64,000 bases of DNA from Segatella oris (GCF_900637655.1 NZ_LR134384.1:2542001-2606000); one strand, 5' to 3'; shown: positions 36,607 through 46,274, numbered from the stretch's first letter. The notes: generated from the sequence alone by a model not told the origin. Numbers and translations are program-made.

Positions 36607-38637
36607 ATGAAACTTCAGATAGTAAAAATGCTTGCAGTGGCTGCCCTCTTCGGAGGACTGACCGCCTGTAACAACGAACTTACCGAGCCGCAGGCAGACC
36701 AAGTTCCCGAAAATGCCGTGCGGATTACGGCGAGTATAAACAACCCGTTTGCCACCACCCGTTCCATGCCTTTGGGCACGGTGGAGGATCAAGCCAAGTT
36801 CAAGGAGGGAGACGAAATCTTGGTGACAAGCTACAGCGGCCAGCATGCCATCTATCGTTTCGATGGCTCTGCCTGGACGCCCACAGACGGCAAGTACCTC
36901 CTTTGGAAAGACGACAACCAGACGGAGACTTTCGCAGCCTTTTATCCCGCCGAATGGGGCTTGGCAAGGTTTGGTATAGCATCATATGCTTTTCCAACAG
37001 ACCAGAGCAGTAAAGACAAAATCGCTAAAGCAGACCTGATGCAAACGAATCTTAACCAAACAAAAACGAAAGACGCATTGCACTTTACGATGGGGCGCTT
37101 CACGGCACGCCTCATTGTCAAGATAGCCGGCTTCAAGTCCGAATTTCCTGCCAATGCCAAGGTGGAGAACGTCAAGTTTCATAACCAGACATACGGCACC
37201 CCTGCAACATACACACCCTATGCCGATGGCCGGGGCGAGGCGGGCAGCACCTACACGGTGCTTGTTCGCGATGCTTCTGCGGACCATACGGTTTCCCTTA
37301 CCGTAGGTGGCAAGGCGATGACTGCCAAGCTGCAGGACTATTCGTATGATGTCGGCAAGAGCTACACCTACAACCTCACGGTGGGCAAGGAGAAACTCGA
37401 GGTGGGCGAAGTGACGGTGGCCGACTGGACTGGCCGTGAAGTCATTCCGGGTGGAGAAGCCAACCTATCCAAATGGGACGGGGTGACGACATCGGCCGTA
37501 ACTCCCGAAGCCGACGGCAGAACCTATAACATCAAGGATGCAGAAGAATGGGTATGGCTTTGTGAACAGGTAGGCAACAATACGATTCCTACGAACGGAC
37601 TGATCGTCAATCTGATTGCAGACCTGAACTTCGGCGGGCACGAAATGTATCCCTTGGGATATACGAAAGACAATGCAAGCGGTAAGGCCGTTGGTTTCTG
37701 GGGCACGCTCAACGGAAACCATCACACAATAAAAGAATTGAAGATGACGAAAGGCACCTATCGGCATCTTGGTTTCATTGCTCAATTATATCCGAACTCC
37801 ACGGTTAAAGACCTCACCGTAGAGTGCGACATCAAAGGAAATTGTGACGACACCGGTTCAGAAGCTGTGACTATTGGAGGAATAGCAGGCAACTGCATGG
37901 GAGGTACCATGCAAAACTGTACGGTCAAAGGAACCGTATCCTCCGATAAGATAGCAGTCTATATGGGAGGTCTCATCGGCTATTTCTACGGAGGAACCAT
38001 GATGCAATGCTCAAACTATGCCAATGTCGTCTCCCTTTCCGACGACAGCAGGATTATAGGGGGCGTGGCCGGATGTGTAGCCGATCTTTTACTGTCAGGG
38101 TACGATATGCCCTCTTTCATGATAGCCTGCGTCAACTACGGTACTATCTCTGTGCGTGGAGACGGACGGGCCGGAGGCATAACGGGAGAGGCCGAGGAAA
38201 ATCAGAACAAACCGAATGATGTCCGAAACACTTTTGTGGCCTGCTATAACGTCGGAGATATAAAGGTAGTGGAAGGCAAAACTTATGTAGGTGAGCAAGC
38301 CTCGGGATTGTGTACAGCAACATCTGAAAAGAGTACTGCACTTTACGGCTGTTTCAGCGCGGGCACTCTTCCACAAAACGGAAAGCCCGGCGTAAGCGTG
38401 TGTAAACCGTATGGCAATGGAGTCTTTGCCCTTTCTGACGCTTCAGATGATTTGCCGGAGTCTGTAGGAATAGCCGATACGGGGAAAAACTGCGGGAAGA
38501 AAACACGTGCCGACCTGAACTCTCCGGCGACCATAAAGGCTATGAACGATGCTATCGAGGCCTTCAATGCAAAAGAACCGACTCATGCTTGTACCTACCG
38601 TTTCAAAGCGGGACCAACTTATCCCGTTCTGAAATAG
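36607..38637 (+). CDS. large fimbrillin with GLUG-type repeats, candidate tip adhesin
   Basis: 676 residues. Lipobox GLTAC (Cys21). The first about 280 residues are a fimbrillin module (RITASINNPFATTRSMPLG, VGKEKLEVGEVTVADWTGRE). From about 300 to 600 there is a repeat region with GLUG-like motifs (IGGIAGNCMGGTMQNCTVKG, MGGLIGYFYGGTMMQCSNY), a fold seen in surface adhesins, rich in Gly and Cys. The fusion and its position last in the operon suggest a tip adhesin. Cysteine number is high for a fimbrial protein. Confidence 0.82.
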   Translation: MKLQIVKMLAVAALFGGLTACNNELTEPQADQVPENAVRITASINNPFATTRSMPLGTVEDQAKFKEGDEILVTSYSGQHAIYRFDGSAWTPTDGKYLLWKDDNQTETFAAFYPAEWGLARFGIASYAFPTDQSSKDKIAKADLMQTNLNQTKTKDALHFTMGRFTARLIVKIAGFKSEFPANAKVENVKFHNQTYGTPATYTPYADGRGEAGSTYTVLVRDASADHTVSLTVGGKAMTAKLQDYSYDVGKSYTYNLTVGKEKLEVGEVTVADWTGREVIPGGEANLSKWDGVTTSAVTPEADGRTYNIKDAEEWVWLCEQVGNNTIPTNGLIVNLIADLNFGGHEMYPLGYTKDNASGKAVGFWGTLNGNHHTIKELKMTKGTYRHLGFIAQLYPNSTVKDLTVECDIKGNCDDTGSEAVTIGGIAGNCMGGTMQNCTVKGTVSSDKIAVYMGGLIGYFYGGTMMQCSNYANVVSLSDDSRIIGGVAGCVADLLLSGYDMPSFMIACVNYGTISVRGDGRAGGITGEAEENQNKPNDVRNTFVACYNVGDIKVVEGKTYVGEQASGLCTATSEKSTALYGCFSAGTLPQNGKPGVSVCKPYGNGVFALSDASDDLPESVGIADTGKNCGKKTRADLNSPATIKAMNDAIEAFNAKEPTHACTYRFKAGPTYPVLK

Positions 38638-38694
38638 TGCCGAGACAAATGATAGTAACCTGAATTCAATATCGATAGATTTCGAGTAAAAACA

Positions 38695-38760
38695 CATATA
38701 TATAATAAGGTGGCCCTTGCAATGATACCAAGCATCGGTTGCAAGGCTCGCTTTATATAT
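38695..38760. other. long imperfect hairpin after fimbrial operon
   Basis: CCTTGCAA (38715-38722) pairs with TTGCAAGG (38739-38746), extended by an outer ATATATAA/TTATATAT pair. It lies 58 bases after the last fimbrillin stop. It could end or protect the operon mRNA. Confidence 0.45.
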
Positions 38761-38813
38761 CCTTGATAAATACAGATGCGCTCTCTTGAAGAATGGCTAC
38801 AAGAGATTTACAA

Positions 38814-38957
38814 ACAAAAAAAGACCCGTCATCCCGACGAGTCTTTCTCTCTTATAGCTACCACTATAATTTCATCTTAAGTGATACTTAATTATCATTT
38901 GGACTTATATGAGTATAATCGTTTAATTAGTCGCGCACCTACATGAGTTGAATTTTA
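38814..38957 (-). ncRNA. candidate small RNA between fimbrial operon and AraC gene
   Basis: Minus-strand TACTTTTG (complement of 38964-38971) is followed by about 110 bases without an open frame and by a hairpin (arms 38821-38830 and 38836-38845) with a U-tract (complement of 38814-38820). On the minus strand all ten pairs form, including one U-G; on the plus strand that pair is C/A. No consensus -33 box is seen, so the promoter is weaker than at 60903. Confidence 0.42.
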
Positions 38958-39154
38958 TTGTTGCAAAAGTACACATATTTCCTTATATAGGCCTTGTCAA
39001 AAAGGTATGTAAATTTTCCTTTTATGTATGAAATCACTGAAATAGAGATAAAAAAGGGCATTTTAGCTACCTTTTTGGGATAAAATACTGTTTTTCCACT
39101 TACGAAAAATGTTAAAATATAACAAAGTAAGCCTGATATGTTCCTTATTATTCG

Positions 39155-39162
39155 TACCTTTA
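39155..39162 (+). promoter_or_regulatory. AraC gene promoter-like -7 element
   Basis: TACCTTTA at 39155-39162 differs from consensus only at the last base and is 24 bases before the chosen ATG at 39187. Confidence 0.35.
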
Positions 39163-39186
39163 CGACTACAATATCAAGCATCAATT

Positions 39187-40104
39187 ATGGAAAGCAACAA
39201 GAACAAAATGCCCACGATTGCATCACTGAAAGAACTGACCGAATTGCTACAATCTACGGAATACAAAACTTTGGGAGACCATGTTGTCACCTCAGACTAT
39301 ATGGCTTTCACCGATTGCAGTCCTTTCTTTCAAGCAATAATAGCGGCCAATGCGCCCATTCGCATGGAATGTATGCGTGTTGCTATCGTCAAACAAGGTT
39401 CTTGTTGCCCTGTAGTAAACTCGCGTCCCTATGCTTGCGAGCCTGGAGATATGATTTTCATCAACTGGGGAAGTGTGCTCGACGACGACAGCTTTGCACC
39501 CGACACACGGTTTGAAGGCTTTGCTCTAACCGAGGAATACCTGCGTCAACTCTTCGGATTGGATATTCCCACAATGCTCAAAAACCCGGGACTTTGTTTC
39601 AAAGTCCACCTAAGTGAGGAAGAAAGTAAGGTTTACAAGTGCTATCTCGATACGATCATGAGCCTCTCAAAACTACCTACCGGCGACAAAAACAAAGCAC
39701 TCAATGCCCTGTTTGTCGCTGCACTCAACTTCGCCGAAATGCTTTATGACCAAGACTTTGTAGCTCCACAGAAGAATTGGTCGTTGGGTAAACAGCAGAC
39801 CGAGGCTTTCATTCAATTGGTTAATCAAAAGGCACACACCGAACATGAGCTTTCGTTTTATGCTTCTACGCTCTGCATGTCTAACCACCACCTCAGTATG
39901 GTCGTGAAACGTGAAACGGGAGAAACGGCCAAAACATGGATTGACCGAGCCACCATTTCAGCTATCCAGGCGGAGTTACGCTATTCCAACAAAACACTCA
40001 CCCAACTCGCCAACGAATTCAATTTCCCTTCACTCAGCAGCTTCTGCAAGTTTTTCAAACGCCACATAGGACTTTCACCACGACAATACAGAGCGGAAAT
40101 TTAA
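39187..40104 (+). CDS. AraC-family transcriptional regulator
   Basis: 305 residues from the ATG at 39187, downstream of the promoter-like motif; an ATG at 39109 would put it upstream. N-terminal cupin-like sensing domain (RVAIVKQGSCCPVVNSRPY, EPGDMIFINWGSV) and C-terminal double helix-turn-helix (LTQLANEFNFPSLSSFCKFF, then HIGLSPRQYRAE). Stands alone between the fimbrial operon and the thiamine locus. Its target is unknown. Confidence 0.88.
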   Translation: MESNKNKMPTIASLKELTELLQSTEYKTLGDHVVTSDYMAFTDCSPFFQAIIAANAPIRMECMRVAIVKQGSCCPVVNSRPYACEPGDMIFINWGSVLDDDSFAPDTRFEGFALTEEYLRQLFGLDIPTMLKNPGLCFKVHLSEEESKVYKCYLDTIMSLSKLPTGDKNKALNALFVAALNFAEMLYDQDFVAPQKNWSLGKQQTEAFIQLVNQKAHTEHELSFYASTLCMSNHHLSMVVKRETGETAKTWIDRATISAIQAELRYSNKTLTQLANEFNFPSLSSFCKFFKRHIGLSPRQYRAEI

Positions 40105-40156
40105 GGACAAGGCGCAAGCTGTTGTTTCGGATAAAACAACAAAATCCATAAAAAGA

Positions 40157-40188
40157 TTTGCATAATTAAATGCTATTCACTACCTTTG
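40157..40188 (+). promoter_or_regulatory. promoter of the thiamine operon
   Basis: TTTG (40157-40160), exactly 20 bases, TACCTTTG (40181-40188). The expected start lies just before the TPP riboswitch. Confidence 0.85.
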
Positions 40189-40217
40189 CAGGCGTCTTCA
40201 ACATTGCGTTGACGACA

Positions 40218-40300
40218 CAACACACGGGGTGCTACCGCGTTTGCGGATGCTGAGAACAGACCCATGGAACCTGAAACGGATAATGCCGACGCAGGGAAAA
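40218..40300 (+). promoter_or_regulatory. TPP riboswitch (THI element)
   Basis: The conserved parts are all present in order: CACACGGGGTGCT, GCTGAGA, ACCC (as GACCC), GAACCTGA, CGGATAATGCCG and CGCAGGGAA. It lies between a strong promoter and the TonB receptor gene at 40409. Binding thiamine pyrophosphate should lower expression of the three following thiamine genes. The switch mechanism (terminator or start-codon masking) is not evident. Confidence 0.95.
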
Positions 40301-40408
40301 GATTATTCCACGAGTTCATTTTTAAGACCATCTGATGCATAAAAGCAATGCAGAAACCTCGATGTTGTTGGGAAAGAAATCGAGATTATTCATTAATAAA
40401 GCTTCAAA

Positions 40409-42586
40409 ATGAACAGAAAACCAAAAATGCTGATGGCCGCTTTGATAGCAGTGAGCCAGAGTTATGCAGCAAAGGAGTCCATCGACACACTCAAGACCTA
40501 TGAGTTACAGAATGTACAAGTCACATCAACTCGTGCAGGAAAGCATACTCCCATGGCCTTTTCAACGCTCAATAAAGACCAAATCAAGAAGATTAATCAT
40601 GGTCAGGATATTCCTTTTCTGCTTTCTCTCACGCCGAGTGTAACCACAACAAGCGATGCAGGAAACGGCATTGGCTACACTTCCTTGAAAGTACGTGGCA
40701 CCGACCCGAGCCGTATCAACTTCACCGCTAACGGCATTCCTGTGAATGATGCAGAGAGTTCGCAAGTGTTTTTCGTTAACATGAGCGACTTCATGTCAAG
40801 CGTAAAAGACCTTCAGATACAGCGAGGTGTGGGCACATCTACCAATGGAAGCGCTGCATTTGGTGCCACTGTGAACATGCAGACAGATGCTCCTTCGCTC
40901 TATCCTTACTTGAATTTCAATGCTTCTGCAGGCAGTTACGCCACGCATAAAGAGAATTTGCGCTTCGGTTCGGGCCTTTTGGGAAACCATTGGAGCTTTG
41001 ACGGCCGCCTCTCCAATATCGCCAGCAACGGTTATATAGAGCGTGCTGCGAGCCAACTGAACTCCTATTTCCTGCAAGGTGCCTATACCGGAGACAACAC
41101 ACTCGTGAAACTGCTCACTTTCAACGGTATAGAAAAGACATACCATGCCTGGGATTACGCCACAAAAGAGCAGATGGAGAAGTATGGAAGACGCTATAAT
41201 CCATGCGGAGAATACAAGGATGCAGACGGCAATACACGCTACTATGACAACCAGACTGACAACTATCACCAGCAAAACTACCAGCTTATCTGGAACCAGT
41301 TGCTTGGTGATAGGTTCAATTTCAACGTAGCCCTGCACTATACGGCAGGCTTCGGCTACTATGAACAGTATATGGTGGGGCAGAAACTTGCCAAGTATGG
41401 ACTTACAACCACAAACTTGAAATCAGATCTTATCCGTCGAAAGAACTTGCGAAATGACTTCTTTGGTGGCGTATATGCCTTGAATTACAAGCACAACCGA
41501 CTTGAAGCGTCGCTCGGTGGAGCCATAAACCATTATAACGGACGCCATTTCGGAACCATTGTCAGCGTGATTAATCCCACTGTTGCCAACTATCCCGATA
41601 ACGAATACTATCGAAACAAGGCCGAAAAAAACGAAAATAGCATCTACGGAAAGCTGAACTATGAACTCGTCAAGGGCCTCAACGCCTATGCAGACCTGCA
41701 ATATCGCTACATCAGATACCGCATAGAGAATCCCGAAGACAAATACACGACCGTGCATTCTGCGGATTGGCGTTATGACGAACGCTACAAATTCCTCAAT
41801 CCCAAGGCTGGGCTTTTCTGGCAAATCAACCCTAATCACGCGGTATATGGCTCGTGGGCACTCTCTCATCGCGAGCCAGTGCGCAACGATTTCGAGGGAA
41901 ATCCCGCCCCAAAGCCACGTGCTGAGCGCATGAACGACTGGGAATTGGGCTACAAGTACCAAGGAGTGAAGTTCAGTGCAGGCCTTAATCTCTACTACAT
42001 GGCCTACAAAGACCAGTTTGTTCTCACCGGAGAGCGAAACGCTATCGGTGAGATGATCCACCGAAATGTAGGGAGTTCCTATCGCGAAGGCGTTGAATTG
42101 CAGGCTGCCTGGAAGCCCATGAGCTGGTTTCGCTGGGACATGAACACCACATTGAGCCGTAACCGCGCGAAAGACTGGACGGTAAAGAGCGATAACAATA
42201 AGTCACTCAGCTTTGGAACTACCCACCTCAGCTTCTCGCCCGACCTCATTTTCAACAACATTTTCACCTTTGACTATCGCGGTTTCGAAGCATCTGTGCA
42301 AAGCCAATACGTCGGAGAGCAGTATATGACCAATGACAACAACCGCAATCTCATGCTTGATGCTTACTTCATCACTAATCTTGACCTGAGTTACAGCTTT
42401 AAGATGAAGTCGGTGAAAGCCATTACAGTAGGCGCAACGATATACAACCTGTTCTCCGAAAAGTATTTCACGAACGGCTATGCCAGCGCAAGTTATGATG
42501 ACAACGGAAAGGAAACTAAGACAGAATCAGCCTATTCTCCACAGGCACCCACTTACTTTCTGGCGCATTTAAGCATCACCTTCTGA
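40409..42586 (+). CDS. TonB-dependent outer-membrane receptor for thiamine
   Basis: 725 residues. Signal peptide, TonB-box/plug region (YELQNVQVTSTRAGKHTPMA, LKVRGTDPSRINFTANGIPV) and a 22-strand-type barrel ending in LAHLSITF. No N-terminal SusC-type carboxypeptidase domain. Placed behind a TPP riboswitch and before pnuT and thiamine pyrophosphokinase, it corresponds to the thiamine receptor described in Bacteroides thetaiotaomicron. Its energy would come from the Ton system at 9310-14887 or another. Confidence 0.9.
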   Translation: MNRKPKMLMAALIAVSQSYAAKESIDTLKTYELQNVQVTSTRAGKHTPMAFSTLNKDQIKKINHGQDIPFLLSLTPSVTTTSDAGNGIGYTSLKVRGTDPSRINFTANGIPVNDAESSQVFFVNMSDFMSSVKDLQIQRGVGTSTNGSAAFGATVNMQTDAPSLYPYLNFNASAGSYATHKENLRFGSGLLGNHWSFDGRLSNIASNGYIERAASQLNSYFLQGAYTGDNTLVKLLTFNGIEKTYHAWDYATKEQMEKYGRRYNPCGEYKDADGNTRYYDNQTDNYHQQNYQLIWNQLLGDRFNFNVALHYTAGFGYYEQYMVGQKLAKYGLTTTNLKSDLIRRKNLRNDFFGGVYALNYKHNRLEASLGGAINHYNGRHFGTIVSVINPTVANYPDNEYYRNKAEKNENSIYGKLNYELVKGLNAYADLQYRYIRYRIENPEDKYTTVHSADWRYDERYKFLNPKAGLFWQINPNHAVYGSWALSHREPVRNDFEGNPAPKPRAERMNDWELGYKYQGVKFSAGLNLYYMAYKDQFVLTGERNAIGEMIHRNVGSSYREGVELQAAWKPMSWFRWDMNTTLSRNRAKDWTVKSDNNKSLSFGTTHLSFSPDLIFNNIFTFDYRGFEASVQSQYVGEQYMTNDNNRNLMLDAYFITNLDLSYSFKMKSVKAITVGATIYNLFSEKYFTNGYASASYDDNGKETKTESAYSPQAPTYFLAHLSITF

Positions 42587-42587
42587 T

Positions 42588-43205
42588 ATGACAGCATACT
42601 TATCACTCCACTGGCTCGATATTCTGACTACGCTCTTAGGTCTCACCTACATCGTATTGGAGTATCGGGCGAGTATCTTTCTATGGCTCGTGGGCATCGT
42701 GATGCCCCTGCTTGACATCTGGCTTTACTTCAGTCACGGTCTCTATGGCGATGCAGCTATGGCCGTTTACTATACGGGAGCCGCCCTCTATGGCTATGCC
42801 GTGTGGCGCTTCGGTCGTAAACACGGACAGCAACAAGGGCAGGCTCTGCCCATCACCCGCATGCGCCGACGCCTCTATCTGCCTGCAACAGTGTTCTTTT
42901 TCGTGGCCTGGGGCGTCACCTACTGGGTGTTGCGAAGCTTCACCAACTCTACAGTGCCACTGCTTGATGCCTTTACCAACGCGCTGAGTTTCGTTGGTTT
43001 GTGGGCTTTGGCACGCAAATATATCGAGCAATGGGCTTTCTGGCTCGTGGTAGATGTCATCAGTTGCTATCTCTACATCGTCAAAGGAATTCCTTTCAAA
43101 GCCGGACTTTATGGCTTATATGTGGCGATTGCCGTGGCCGGATACTACAAATGGAAACAAATGATGCAACAACAACATGAACAACTATCCGCTCATCAAC
43201 AGTGA
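42588..43205 (+). CDS. pnuT: PnuT/PnuC-family thiamine transporter
   Basis: 205 residues, about seven hydrophobic segments, with the PnuC-like YIVLEYRASIFLWLVGIVMP and a conserved tryptophan-rich middle (FVAWGVTYWVLRSF). Facilitates thiamine entry across the inner membrane, with trapping by phosphorylation. It starts one base after the receptor stop and overlaps the kinase by 29 bases. Context (TPP riboswitch, kinase) argues for thiamine rather than nicotinamide riboside. Confidence 0.92.
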   Translation: MTAYLSLHWLDILTTLLGLTYIVLEYRASIFLWLVGIVMPLLDIWLYFSHGLYGDAAMAVYYTGAALYGYAVWRFGRKHGQQQGQALPITRMRRRLYLPATVFFFVAWGVTYWVLRSFTNSTVPLLDAFTNALSFVGLWALARKYIEQWAFWLVVDVISCYLYIVKGIPFKAGLYGLYVAIAVAGYYKWKQMMQQQHEQLSAHQQ

Positions 43206-43869
43206 AACTCACTTCGACATGCTCATCGTGGCCAATGGTTCCTACCCCGAAAACGAGGTAGGCCAAACCATAATTCGCCATGCCCGACACCTCATCGCAT
43301 GTGATGGCGCAGCCTTATCACTCATTGACCACGGCATTCGTTCCGGGCAAATGACGGTGGTTGGTGACGGAGACAGTCTGTTGGCAGAACTGAAAACACG
43401 TTTGAATTTCCTCCACATGGCCGAGCAAGATGATAACGACTTGACCAAAGCCACACGCTATGCAACCACGCTTCCGCACATCCAAGAGGGCAGCCGGATT
43501 GCTTATTTAGGAACCACAGGCAAGCGCGAAGACCACTCATTAACCAACATCGCGCTCATGATGCGCTATTATTCAGAGTTTCATCTGCAGCCCGTCATGA
43601 TTACAGACCACGGATATTTCATCCCCACCCAAGGCAACAGCACTTTCAAAACGTTTGCCCGGCAACAGGTAAGTATCTTCAATTTCGGGTGCAAGCAACT
43701 GAAAAGCAAAGGCCTTGTATGGGATTCTTTCGCCTATGATGCGCTATGGCAGGGCACACTTAACGAGGCACAAGGAGATGAAATCAGTTTCCAGGCTGAC
43801 GGGCCTTATCTTGTTTACCTTACATTTGAGGGCAAACGAAAATGCCAAAGCAATAGACAAGGAAAATAA
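43177..43869 (+). CDS. thiamine pyrophosphokinase
   Basis: 230 residues. Transfers pyrophosphate from ATP to thiamine, giving TPP and trapping the imported vitamin. Visible: MLIVANGSYP, HLIACDGAALSL, VVGDGDSL, the QDDNDLTKA motif and YLGTTGKREDHSLTNIALM. It overlaps pnuT by 29 bases. Equivalent to Tnr3 in B. thetaiotaomicron. A start eight or more codons later is possible but there is no ATG until residue 15. Confidence 0.93.
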   Translation: MNNYPLINSETHFDMLIVANGSYPENEVGQTIIRHARHLIACDGAALSLIDHGIRSGQMTVVGDGDSLLAELKTRLNFLHMAEQDDNDLTKATRYATTLPHIQEGSRIAYLGTTGKREDHSLTNIALMMRYYSEFHLQPVMITDHGYFIPTQGNSTFKTFARQQVSIFNFGCKQLKSKGLVWDSFAYDALWQGTLNEAQGDEISFQADGPYLVYLTFEGKRKCQSNRQGK

Positions 43870-43931
43870 TCTGCGTCAGACTGAAAGTTTCTGCAAAGTG
43901 AAAATTACACCTGTTTTTGTAAAGATTATCA

Positions 43932-44345
43932 CCTGTTTTTTAACATCTCAAGACACCACCAAATAGAAATGAAAATCTACTTTCAGCACGGATGTGAGGC
44001 CATTTCTGTCTATCAGCTCTCTTGTTTTTATCTTCTTTTGTTGTCATTTCAGTCAGTTCACCGCATAAACTCATAGACTTTACTTCGTATGATGATGCAA
44101 ATGGCAAGATAATCTGACGCAGATGACGATATGTTTTGACGAAAATTGCACCGTTTTTCAACATGATTTCATGTTGCTTTTTGCATTGAAAACCATAATT
44201 ATCTGATATTCAACGCATTACAAAATCATAAAATACAGCGCATATTCAGCGTGGGGAAGGACTTCATTTCAAATACGCGAGTATAGCGAGAGCAATTGTA
44301 AATATCCTTGAAATGAATTAACACATCATCCGCTTCATGGGATTA
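43932..44345 (+). repeat. intergenic repeat element, copy C
   Basis: About 410 bp between the convergent thiamine kinase and dnaA. Begins CCTGTTTTTTAACATC with CACCAAATAGAAATGAAAA, has a 22-base array at 44094, 44116 and 44138, then AAAATACAGCGCATATTCAG, AATACGCGAGTATAG and GCAATTGTAAATATCCTTG, and ends near AACACATCATCCGCTTCATG. More diverged from A and B than they are from each other. Confidence 0.78.
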
Positions 44346-44383
44346 TAGCTCATGGAATGCAACACATACAATCCTCATTAACG

Positions 44384-44414
44384 AAAAAAGTCCCTGATAC
44401 TGACTATCAGAGAC
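44384..44414 (-). terminator. terminator of dnaA
   Basis: Arms GTCCCTGATA (44390-44399) and TATCAGAGAC (44405-44414), preceded by six A residues that give a U-tract on the minus strand. It pairs fully (with a G-U) only on the minus strand, 87 bases after the dnaA stop. Confidence 0.75.
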
Positions 44415-44500
44415 GCTTTCACTTTATATAAATAAATACTTTGAAAACTATTCTTCTTACCTTTTTCCTACGACATACAACGACAGGAAATGACAGGAAT

Positions 44501-45907
44501 TCAAGACTTTAACTTAAACGAAACCTCGATAGAATTCACTTCTTCCTTGAACGAACTGTCTACTTTCAAGCGGTTTTCTACCTGTGCACAACTATGAATT
44601 ACTGTGGAATGATCACGGTTTCCGACAAGACGGCCGATGCGAGATGCAGGCATCTTGGTATATTTCTGGGCGAGATACATCGTCACTTGGCGGGCAATCA
44701 CGAGATCATGCTTGCGACTCTTGCTGTTGACAGCACTCAAAGTAACGCTGAAATGATTGCATACCGTGTCGAGAATTTCGTCAACTGTGAGCGGATTGTC
44801 ATCCACTTTCACCGCCCGCTTGATGACTCTTTCGGCCAAACGCATGTCAACATTGCTGTTGTAAACTACGCTGTAAGCCAGCAATGAATTGACAACGCCT
44901 TCAAGATCACGCACACTTCCATTGGCTGTTGAGGCTATAAAACGGATGACTTCATCGGGAATATGCAGGCCATCGCGACGGATTTTAGCCTTCAGAATGT
45001 CGGTACATAATTCCACATTCGGCTTCTCCAACTCTGCAATAAGCCCACAGGAGAAACGTGTGAGCAGTCGTTCGTTCATGCCTTTCAGGTCGACCGGCGG
45101 ACGATCGCTTACTAAAAGTATGCGTTTTCCATTGCGGAAGAGATGGTTGAAGATATGAAAGAAAGTGTCTTGTGTCTTGGTTGCATTGACCCATTCTTGG
45201 ATATCATCGACAATCAACATGTCAATCGTCTGATAAAAGCGAATGAAGTCGTTGATAGAACTGTGGAGATTGGCGTCTACAAACTGCGATTGGAAGAGGC
45301 GTGCACTAATGTAAAGCACGCGCTTTTCAGGATAAAGCTGCTTGCAACGGAGGCCGATAGCATTGATAAGATGAGTTTTTCCACAACCGGAAGGGCCATA
45401 GATGAACATCGGGTTGAACTGCGGTTGAGACGGATGTTCAGCGATAGAAAGCCCCAAACTGCGTGCTAATTTGTTGCTGGTTCCCTCAACATAATTCTTG
45501 AAATTAAGGTGGGGATCAAGCTGAGTGTCTATATCGGCAGCCTTGTCTACGTCCATAGGCGAAGGCGACTGATTGGCCCCGCTGCGCTCTTTGCGTGGTT
45601 CAGCATCTGTTGGATCGGCTTCTAAGTCTTGAGTCAGCTTGTGTTCCTTGTCTGTAACAACGCGATAAGTGAGCTGTGCACCCTCACCAAACGAGCGATA
45701 GAGCACGGTTTTGAGTAGGTTCAAGAAGTTCTCTTCCAAGTACTCATACACAAACAAGCTGGGTACTTGAACTAAGATAGTCTTCGTTGCTTCGTTGTAA
45801 TGCTCAAAGACAATAGGTTTGAACCAGGTTTCAAATTGCTGTTGCGTCACGTTCTGCCTGATGAGCGCAAGCGATTTGCCCCAACGGTTATCAGGACTCA
45901 CTTTCAT
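44501..45907 (-). CDS. dnaA: chromosomal replication initiator DnaA
   Basis: 468 residues. N-terminal DnaB/regulator-binding domain (about 1-80), polar linker (about 90-130), AAA+ domain with Walker A GPSGCGKTH (about 171-179) and Walker B MLIVDDIQEW, and C-terminal DNA-binding domain with the signature GNRDHSTVIHSC. Has its own promoter at 45966-45997. I find no cluster of TTATCCACA-type boxes on either side, so the origin may not be here. Confidence 0.97.
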   Translation of the reverse strand: MKVSPDNRWGKSLALIRQNVTQQQFETWFKPIVFEHYNEATKTILVQVPSLFVYEYLEENFLNLLKTVLYRSFGEGAQLTYRVVTDKEHKLTQDLEADPTDAEPRKERSGANQSPSPMDVDKAADIDTQLDPHLNFKNYVEGTSNKLARSLGLSIAEHPSQPQFNPMFIYGPSGCGKTHLINAIGLRCKQLYPEKRVLYISARLFQSQFVDANLHSSINDFIRFYQTIDMLIVDDIQEWVNATKTQDTFFHIFNHLFRNGKRILLVSDRPPVDLKGMNERLLTRFSCGLIAELEKPNVELCTDILKAKIRRDGLHIPDEVIRFIASTANGSVRDLEGVVNSLLAYSVVYNSNVDMRLAERVIKRAVKVDDNPLTVDEILDTVCNHFSVTLSAVNSKSRKHDLVIARQVTMYLAQKYTKMPASRIGRLVGNRDHSTVIHSCAQVENRLKVDSSFKEEVNSIEVSFKLKS

Positions 45908-45965
45908 TTATCATTTAAGATGTATAATAATGTATGTCTTTCGACTCTTTTTTACGTCGTGATTG

Positions 45966-45997
45966 CAAAGATAGTAAAAGATAATCAAAATGACAAA
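45966..45997 (-). promoter_or_regulatory. dnaA promoter
   Basis: On the minus strand TTTG (complement of 45994-45997), exactly 20 bases, TATCTTTG (complement of 45966-45973). Leader of about 50 bases before the dnaA ATG. Confidence 0.82.
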
Positions 45998-46192
45998 TCT
46001 ATCTGATGAATGTTTTCTGATAAAATGAGTTAAATCACTCATACATGTGAACTTACGCATATTATCAATTTATTTGCCTCTTTACAGACTTGCAGATATA
46101 TAAGGTCTTGATTTCAAATGGATTATCTTAGGTTCTGAATAAAGTCATATGATTTGGTGAAACATTTGAGAATATGTCTGTATGAAGCATAT

Positions 46193-46224
46193 AAAAACGG
46201 CTTTCGGGTATGCCCAAAAGCCGT
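46193..46224 (-). terminator. terminator of the MCE gene
   Basis: ACGGCTTTCGGG (46197-46208) and CCCAAAAGCCGT (46213-46224), with A residues at 46193-46197 as a minus-strand U-tract. About 50 bases past the stop of the MCE-family gene. The rest of 45998-46192 shows no gene or repeat that I can name. Confidence 0.82.
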
Positions 46225-46274
46225 GAAACATTTATCTTTACAATTTAGACCATTTTTAATTTAATTGCAATCTC

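Noticed and set aside
44345..46274. Replication origin next to dnaA
   Set aside because: No cluster of DnaA boxes or AT-rich unwinding region found on either side; dnaA is often away from oriC in this phylum.
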